Assembly (NCBI GenBank): GCA_018671205.1
Contig: JABHIC010000153.1
Location: 1 to 10,622 of the forward strand
Direction of reading: 5' to 3'
DNA length: 10,622 nt
From: Gammaproteobacteria bacterium
GTDB taxonomy: Bacteria; Pseudomonadota; Gammaproteobacteria; GCF-002020875
Under the pieces are notes generated by a model. That model searched no databases, had not been told where the DNA came from, and saw only the letters and a list, made by a program, of their open reading frames with translations. Below are positions 6,280 to 10,622 of this stretch, one piece after another (the first letter of the stretch is position 1; every line of letters begins with the position of its first letter). Made by a program: the position numbers and the translations under genes.

Positions 6280-6564
6280 ATGTTGAGGCAGGCGCTGCAG
6301 TTGAGTGAGCAGATGGTGGCGATGGTTGAGTCTGGGGATGACCTGGATCAACTAGAGCAGCTGGAGTTGCAGCGTAAATCTATCCTGGCGCGCTATATCG
6401 GTGAGGATAATGGGTCGCTACAGCCTGAGGATGGTGAGCTGTTGCGGTCGATTCAGCAGCTAAACCGGGTGATTCGGGGGCAGCTCCACGGCAGCCGGAT
6501 AAAAGTACGGGATCAGTTGGTACAGGGACGTAAGAACAAGAGGCAGATTCAGGCATACGGTTAA
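6280..6564 (+). CDS. fliT: FliT-like flagellar chaperone
   Basis: A 94-residue, all-helical, highly charged protein. Its pattern fits the small FliT family: an N-terminal ALQLSEQMVAMVESGDDLDQL helix pair, LELQRKSIL near 28-36, then LNRVIRGQL (61-69) and a basic C-terminal helix ending in QAYG. FliT proteins chaperone the cap protein FliD and in enterics also restrain FlhDC. This gene lies directly after flaG (9-bp gap, TAGGAG site overlapping the flaG stop) and before a terminator, so it forms the end of a flaG-fliT unit. FliT proteins are poorly conserved, so the assignment leans partly on context and size. Confidence 0.78.
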   Translation: MLRQALQLSEQMVAMVESGDDLDQLEQLELQRKSILARYIGEDNGSLQPEDGELLRSIQQLNRVIRGQLHGSRIKVRDQLVQGRKNKRQIQAYG

Positions 6565-6617
6565 TAATTTAATTTAAAGTCAGCTGGAGTTATTGTAGTG
6601 ATACTACTTTTTTGATA

Positions 6618-6640
6618 AAAAGATAGTTCCTCTATCTTTT
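6618..6640 (+). terminator. First hairpin after fliT
   Basis: Perfect 9-bp arms AAAAGATAG and CTATCTTTT with a 5-nt loop, but no separate T run after the stem. It may assist the stronger hairpin 12 bp downstream, or act as an mRNA 3'-end structure. Confidence 0.4.
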
Positions 6641-6652
6641 ATTATCTATTTT

Positions 6653-6690
6653 AAAAGGATCTAAAATGTATATTTTAGGTCCTTTTTTTT
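6653..6690 (+). terminator. Rho-independent terminator of flaG-fliT
   Basis: A 14-bp stem (AAAAGGATCTAAAA with TTTTAGGTCCTTTT, one U-G wobble) closes a 6-nt loop and runs into further T's to 6690. It separates flaG-fliT from the canonical fliS, which has its own promoter. Confidence 0.85.
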
Positions 6691-6748
6691 GTGCGCCTGG
6701 TTTTTATTTTCTGAGTCCAGGCGGTGAATAAATAGTGGTGAATCTCCC

Positions 6749-6775
6749 TAAAGTCTTCTCCTGTTTTGCCGTTAA
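6749..6775 (+). promoter_or_regulatory. Sigma-28 (FliA) promoter for canonical fliS
   Basis: TAAAGTCT, 11 bp, GCCGTTAA, with one mismatch to the FliA consensus in each box and correct spacing. The predicted start is near 6783, leaving a leader of about 56 nt. Confidence 0.7.
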
Positions 6776-6838
6776 TCATGGTGTTAAAGAGAATGTTATC
6801 AATCTCTGGTTTCAAACTAAAGCATGAGGCAATAAAAA

Positions 6839-7231
6839 ATGACACGTAAGTCTGCAATTAACTTCTATAGCCAGGTTAAAAATCAAACAACGCTGGAGGG
6901 GGCTACCCCGCATAAGCTGATTTTGATGCTGTTTAATGGCGCACAGGAGAGGTTGGCTACAGCGAAAGGTCATATGCAACGTGGTGAAATTGAAGCAAAA
7001 AGTAGCAGAATCGATGCGGCAATCAAGATTATTGAGGGGCTTCGTAATACCCTGGATTTTCAGAATGGCGGAGAGATTTCAGAGAATCTGGATTCACTTT
7101 ATGAGTATATGTTGTTGCGTCTGGTTCAGGCCAATATGAAAAATGACCCGGAAATTATTGATGAGGTATTGGTTTTGATTCGGGAGGTGGCCGCCGGTTG
7201 GTCCTCAATCAAGGATCAGGTGGGTGGTTAA
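6839..7231 (+). CDS. fliS: Flagellin chaperone FliS (canonical, FliS2)
   Basis: A 130-residue FliS of normal length. It matches the family closely: N-terminal NFYSQVKNQT with the conserved tyrosine at 10, ATPHKLILMLFNGA (22-35), IIEGLRNTLDFQNGGEISENL (64-84), LYEYM (87-91) and the closing W-S-S-I helix. It holds flagellin monomers unpolymerised in the cytoplasm before export. The gene sits just upstream of fliC3, from which it is separated by 183 bp, and each has its own sigma-28-type promoter. The start ATG is preceded by a modest TGAGGC ribosome site. It is the second fliS homologue in the window and much closer to the family norm than FliS1. Confidence 0.96.
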   Translation: MTRKSAINFYSQVKNQTTLEGATPHKLILMLFNGAQERLATAKGHMQRGEIEAKSSRIDAAIKIIEGLRNTLDFQNGGEISENLDSLYEYMLLRLVQANMKNDPEIIDEVLVLIREVAAGWSSIKDQVGG

Positions 7232-7251
7232 AAAGTTTGTATAATTTTTAT

Positions 7252-7278
7252 TAAAGGTTTATGTAGGGTTGACGTTAT
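7252..7278 (+). promoter_or_regulatory. Sigma-28 (FliA) promoter for fliC3
   Basis: TAAAGGTT, 11 bp, GACGTTAT. The -35 box is one base off consensus and the -10 box has three mismatches. The predicted start is near 7285, about 130 nt before the ATG. No sigma-54 element with correct spacing was found between fliS and fliC3, unlike the other two flagellin genes. Confidence 0.55.
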
Positions 7279-7290
7279 TAGTGGTGAGAT

Positions 7291-7329
7291 GGTTATTGTG
7301 TGAGGGGTATGGAGGGTCTATCAATAACC
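7291..7329 (+). repeat. Inverted repeat in the fliC3 leader
   Basis: Perfect 8-bp arms GGTTATTG (7291-7298) and CAATAACC (7322-7329) are separated by 23 nt, just after the predicted start site. It could be an mRNA stem or an operator. No counterpart is seen in the fliC1/fliC2 leaders. Confidence 0.3.
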
Positions 7330-7414
7330 GGCAAATATAGTGAGTAGTTTGGTTTAGTTAGTTTAAATGCCTGGAAACGAATCAGTGTAACAGGTTAAGT
7401 CAAGGAGAAATAAA

Positions 7415-9484
7415 ATGTCGATGGTAATCAACACAAATGTGGCATCTCTCAATGCTCAACGACAAGTGGGCATGGCTGTTCGTGACCAGGGAACCGCAAT
7501 GGAGCGTCTTTCTAGTGGTCAACGAATTAACAGCGCAAAAGATGATGCAGCGGGATTGGGAATTTCAAATAGTATGACCTCGCAGATCCGGGGGTTGGAT
7601 CAGGCGGTGCGAAATGCCAATGATGGTATCTCAATGATTCAGACGGCGGAGGGGGCGCTTGACCAGACCACCAATATCCTGCAACGGATGCGTGAGCTAT
7701 CGGTTCAGTCCGCGAATGGTACCTACAATGATAGTGAGAACCGTGCCTCTATGGATGCGGAGTTTAAGCAGCTGCTCTCAGAGATTGACCGAATCTCAAC
7801 CGATACGAAATTCAATGGTCAGTCGCTGCTGAATGGTGATCAGAAGGCGGGTGTGGCGATTCAGGTGGGCTCAGAGGCCAACCAGACCGTCTCCTTCGAA
7901 ATCGATGCAATGGATACCAAGAGTCTGGGTATGGGCTCTACCAGTGTCGATCTGGTAGGGGGCGAGATGGTGCTTACCGCAGGCAGTAGCTACTCCTCAG
8001 CGGGTAGTGGTGTATCCATTGGATATAATGATGTACTGATTAATGGTCAATCGGTGATTGCTGCAGGGGGTACAGAGTTTGCGGCCACTGCGGACAGCAT
8101 GGATAAGCTGATCAATGCGATCAACACCAATGTCAATGGGGTGACCGCCTCACTGCAGGCATCTGCCGAGATTACCCTGAGTGGTGATGGCAATATTACC
8201 GCCGCAGAAGAGATTACGGTTGCGCTGACGATGGCCGATGATACGGTACTCTCCTATAAGATTCGTGATGCCAATACCGTGGATGAGATCGCCTCCAAAT
8301 TGAATGATGCCAGTGGCGGCGCGTTCGTTGCAAGCGTTGAGGATGGCAAGTTTACCGTCTCTGCCGAAGGGGTGAAGACGCTGGCAATTACCGATGGTGG
8401 TAGTGCGCTGGGTGCGAGTAAAACGGTAACCGGATCATTGGCACTGACCTCAGATAATGGTGACGCGATCACCGTTGAGCGTGGTAGTACCGGAGGCTAT
8501 GCGGACCTGGCTACACTCGGCCTACGTGAGTCAAGCGTTGCGGGTACCATTGAGGGGGCCGGTATCACTGCACCCAGTGTGGTATGGGGTGTGGGTGATG
8601 TGAGCATCAATGGGGTTACGATTGATGAGGGTACAACAGCGGGGTCACTTTCGACTAAAGTGGATGCCATTAATGCGGTATCCGATCAGACCGGTGTGAA
8701 CGCCACGAGCTTTGTGACGGCAGAGCTGGATCTCTCGGGGATGGAGTTTTTCTCAGGGACATCGTTGGTTATTAATGGTATCAGTGCGACCTCGGTAAAT
8801 GCGATCTCTGCCAGTTCGACAATCGCTGATGTGGCAGCAGATATCAATAATGTCACTGATTTGACTGGTATTAGTGCAACGGTTTCCGGACAAAAAATTA
8901 TTCTGGAAGGGAACTCTGCCTCAATGTTGATCTCTGGTAATAGTGCGGCCTCAACCGGAATGACAGCGGCCTCACTGGTTATTACCAAGGGCACTACGAT
9001 TTCTGCGACCTCATCCATGTCGGCAGTAGCCAGCGGCCAGACCGTTTATGGTGGCCTGAAGTTGACCTCTGAGTCCGGTAGTGCGATCAGTATTGATCTG
9101 GGTACCGCGGCAAGTATCATTGAGCATGGTCTGATTGAGGCCAATAATGTCGGCGGAGCCAGTGGTGGTGCCTCGGTGGGGTCAATGAGTGTTGATTCGG
9201 CCACCAATGCGACCAAGGCGATTGATGTGATTGATAATGCGCTGAACTCGGTCAACAACCAGCGAGGTGCATTGGGTGCGGTCAATAACCGGCTTGAGTT
9301 TACCGTGGATAATCTGCAATCGGTCTCACAGCAGACCTCGGCGGCAAGGTCCCGAATCGTCGATGCAGATTTTGCCAAGGAGTCTGCCTCCCTGAGTAGG
9401 GCGCAGGTACTCCAGCAGGCGGGTACAGCGATGCTGGCACAGGCCAACTCCGCACCCCAGCAGGTACTCTCTATCCTGAGATAA
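7415..9484 (+). CDS. fliC: Flagellin FliC3
   Basis: Complete 689-residue flagellin with the start fixed by AAGGAGAAA ahead of ATGTCGATGG. The N-terminal D0/D1 region contains QRMRELSV near 90. The C-terminal D1/D0 region contains VNNQRGALGAVNNRLE and ends QQVLSILR, the conventional flagellin ending, unlike the tails of FliC1 and FliC2. The variable insert is colinear with those of FliC1 and FliC2 (Flagellin_IN-like units and two L-x-L-x-S-x-xG-xxI-x-I modules). It shows a local difference near 435-460, where DLSGMEFFSGTSLVING replaces DFSTAGAYSGVALMING and a few extra residues follow. It has a sigma-28-type promoter and a strong terminator, so it is probably monocistronic. Neighbouring canonical fliS and fliD suggest it belongs to the late assembly set. 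Confidence 0.98.
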   Translation: MSMVINTNVASLNAQRQVGMAVRDQGTAMERLSSGQRINSAKDDAAGLGISNSMTSQIRGLDQAVRNANDGISMIQTAEGALDQTTNILQRMRELSVQSANGTYNDSENRASMDAEFKQLLSEIDRISTDTKFNGQSLLNGDQKAGVAIQVGSEANQTVSFEIDAMDTKSLGMGSTSVDLVGGEMVLTAGSSYSSAGSGVSIGYNDVLINGQSVIAAGGTEFAATADSMDKLINAINTNVNGVTASLQASAEITLSGDGNITAAEEITVALTMADDTVLSYKIRDANTVDEIASKLNDASGGAFVASVEDGKFTVSAEGVKTLAITDGGSALGASKTVTGSLALTSDNGDAITVERGSTGGYADLATLGLRESSVAGTIEGAGITAPSVVWGVGDVSINGVTIDEGTTAGSLSTKVDAINAVSDQTGVNATSFVTAELDLSGMEFFSGTSLVINGISATSVNAISASSTIADVAADINNVTDLTGISATVSGQKIILEGNSASMLISGNSAASTGMTAASLVITKGTTISATSSMSAVASGQTVYGGLKLTSESGSAISIDLGTAASIIEHGLIEANNVGGASGGASVGSMSVDSATNATKAIDVIDNALNSVNNQRGALGAVNNRLEFTVDNLQSVSQQTSAARSRIVDADFAKESASLSRAQVLQQAGTAMLAQANSAPQQVLSILR

Positions 9485-9509
9485 TCCTGACCCGGTGTGG
9501 CTGTTTGAG

Positions 9510-9542
9510 CCGCCTCTTCCTCACGGAAGGGGCGGTTTTTTT
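9510..9542 (+). terminator. Rho-independent terminator of fliC3
   Basis: An 11-bp stem CCGCCTCTTCC with GGAAGGGGCGG (one wobble) has a TCAC loop and seven T's. It starts 26 bp after the stop and insulates fliD from fliC3. Confidence 0.92.
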
Positions 9543-9596
9543 GTCTCTCACGGGCGGTTTTCCTCTGACGGGGTGGGATCAATATTTTTTGTGATT

Positions 9597-9612
9597 TGGC
9601 GCTATTCTTGCA
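9597..9612 (+). promoter_or_regulatory. Candidate sigma-54 promoter for fliD
   Basis: TGGCGCTATTCTTGCA keeps the GG and GC at 12-bp spacing and the full TTGCA box, with one mismatch in TGGCAC. The predicted start is near 9623, upstream of the sigma-28 element, which would give fliD dual control. Confidence 0.45.
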
Positions 9613-9639
9613 TTTTTTCCTGTAGATAAAGATTCTTCT

Positions 9640-9666
9640 TAAAGAAGCGGTAACTCTTGCCGATAA
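9640..9666 (+). promoter_or_regulatory. Sigma-28 (FliA) promoter for fliD
   Basis: TAAAGAAG, 11 bp, GCCGATAA, with a perfect -10 box. The predicted start is about 20 nt before the fliD ATG. The spacer and -10 together also read GGTAACTCTTGCC (9649-9661), a GGYAA-N3-TTGCC match. Confidence 0.85.
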
Positions 9667-9693
9667 TAGAATTGGATAGACAGGAAAGGATTG

Positions 9694-10622
9694 ATGGACA
9701 GCAATAATATCATCTCATCGCTTGGGGGCGGCTCAGGAATCAACACCTCATCACTGGTAGAGGGGTTGATTGCGGCGGAGCGTATCCCCAAAGAGAGCCA
9801 ATATGATGCCAAACAGGAGAAGCTGGATCTACAGCTCTCCAGTTATGGGGTGATGGCCAGTGCGATGTCTACACTTAATGAGAGTGCCGCAGCGCTGGGC
9901 AGTAGTGAGACCTTCAATACCAAAAACGTCTCCTATACAGAGACAACCGTATTGACCCCTACCGCCGTAGATGCCGATGCACTGGCGGGTGAATATGAGG
10001 TCGAGGTCACTGCGTTGGCCAAATCGCACTCTCTCTCCTCCGCCTCCTATAGTGATACCGGGGGGCAGGTCGGAAAAGGGGTGCTTACCTTTAAGTTTGG
10101 TGCCTGGGATGCGGGTTACACCGCCTTTACCCTGGATGGGGACAAGGCGACTCAGGCGATCACTATTGATGACTCCAATAATAGCCTGACTGGGCTGCGG
10201 GATGCGATCAATGATGCGGACTTTGGGGTGCAGGCCTCAATTGTGCAAGAGGGGAGTGGTTACAAATTGCAGGTAATTGGCCCTTCCGGGGCCAGTAACG
10301 AGCTGGAGATTACCGTGGTGGAGGATGGCTCTGCGGGCGGTGAGGCTGGGGATGTGGATGCCACCGGTCTCTCTCTGCTGGCTTTCAATACTGCGGGTTC
10401 ACAGTTGACCGCCAACCAGGCAGGTGCTGATGCGGCACTGAATGTTAATGGTATGGCGGTGACCCGTGAGAGTAACAAGATTGATGACGTGATCCAGGGG
10501 TTGGATTTCACTCTCAACAAGGCCTCTGTGGGCGAGATCGTTGCCTTTACGATCACCGATGATACCGTTGCTGCAGAGCAGGCGGTGCGTGATTTTGTTA
10601 CTGCCTATAATGACTTTTTCAA
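9694..10622 (+). CDS. fliD: Flagellar filament cap FliD, 3' end cut by window edge
   Basis: First 309 residues of the hook-associated protein 2 (cap), which sits at the filament tip and helps exported flagellin fold into place. The ATG at 9694 follows AGGAAAGGA. The FliD_N domain occupies about 11-110 (GGGSGINTSSLVEGLIAAER, then the helical D0/D1 segment). A Flagellin_IN-like unit lies near 162-210 (LTGLRDAIND, FGVQASIVQ). The FliD_C domain begins near 245 (ADAALNVNGMAVTRESNKI, VIQGLDFTL) and continues out of the window. No stop or frameshift was met up to the edge. It follows the fliC3 terminator and has its own sigma-28 promoter, with a possible sigma-54 promoter upstream. Full-length relatives are typically 450-700 residues, so roughly a third or more is missing. 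Confidence 0.97.
   Translation, partial: MDSNNIISSLGGGSGINTSSLVEGLIAAERIPKESQYDAKQEKLDLQLSSYGVMASAMSTLNESAAALGSSETFNTKNVSYTETTVLTPTAVDADALAGEYEVEVTALAKSHSLSSASYSDTGGQVGKGVLTFKFGAWDAGYTAFTLDGDKATQAITIDDSNNSLTGLRDAINDADFGVQASIVQEGSGYKLQVIGPSGASNELEITVVEDGSAGGEAGDVDATGLSLLAFNTAGSQLTANQAGADAALNVNGMAVTRESNKIDDVIQGLDFTLNKASVGEIVAFTITDDTVAAEQAVRDFVTAYNDFF

Noticed and set aside
6675..6857. 60-codon minus-strand open frame between fliT and fliS2
   Set aside because: It covers the flaG-fliT terminator and the fliS2 sigma-28 promoter, and no ribosome site or motif is evident.
9046..9582. 178-codon minus-strand open frame
   Set aside because: It is antisense to the fliC3 C-terminal coding region and its terminator; its composition is that of a shadow frame.

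Overview
The window is a flagellar filament-assembly locus from a motile Gram-negative bacterium. It looks gammaproteobacterial: the flagellins begin MSMVINTNVAS, the gene set is fliC/flaG/fliD/fliS/fliT, and both sigma-54-type and sigma-28-type promoters are present. Species cannot be told from the sequence. No mobile element, tRNA, rRNA or CRISPR array was seen.

Layout. On the minus strand lie two tandem paralogous flagellin genes: fliC1 (1-2030, running off the left edge about ten residues before its expected stop) and fliC2 (2576-4639). Each has a long upstream region of shared origin. On the plus strand follow a divergent FliS-like chaperone (5259-5681), flaG (5896-6270), a FliT-like gene (6280-6564), a canonical fliS (6839-7231), a third flagellin fliC3 (7415-9484) and the 5' part of the filament-cap gene fliD (9694 to the right edge). 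All three flagellins are unusually large (about 687 residues). They share the same inserted variable region, built from Flagellin_IN-like modules.

Regulation read from the sequence. fliC1 and fliC2 each carry two tandem near-perfect sigma-54 (-24/-12) elements, 57 bp apart in both. The divergent fliS also has a sigma-54-type element. In contrast flaG-fliT, the canonical fliS and fliC3 each have a sigma-28 (FliA)-type element (TAAA..., 11-bp spacer, GCCG-like). fliD has a very good sigma-28 element plus a weaker sigma-54 element. Palindromic GGCAA-N3-TTGCC sites lie upstream of both sigma-54 flagellin genes, spaced mostly 22-23 bp apart, and may be binding sites for an enhancer-binding protein. 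Rho-independent terminators close fliC2, flaG-fliT and fliC3.

Working together: flagellin subunits (FliC1-3) are kept unpolymerised by FliS chaperones, exported, and assembled under the FliD cap. FlaG and FliT-type proteins tune filament length and cap-protein handling. The most interesting inference is that the locus holds two parallel flagellin-plus-chaperone modules, an early sigma-54 set (FliC1, FliC2, divergent FliS) and a late sigma-28 set (FliC3, canonical FliS, FlaG/FliT), which share one cap gene.
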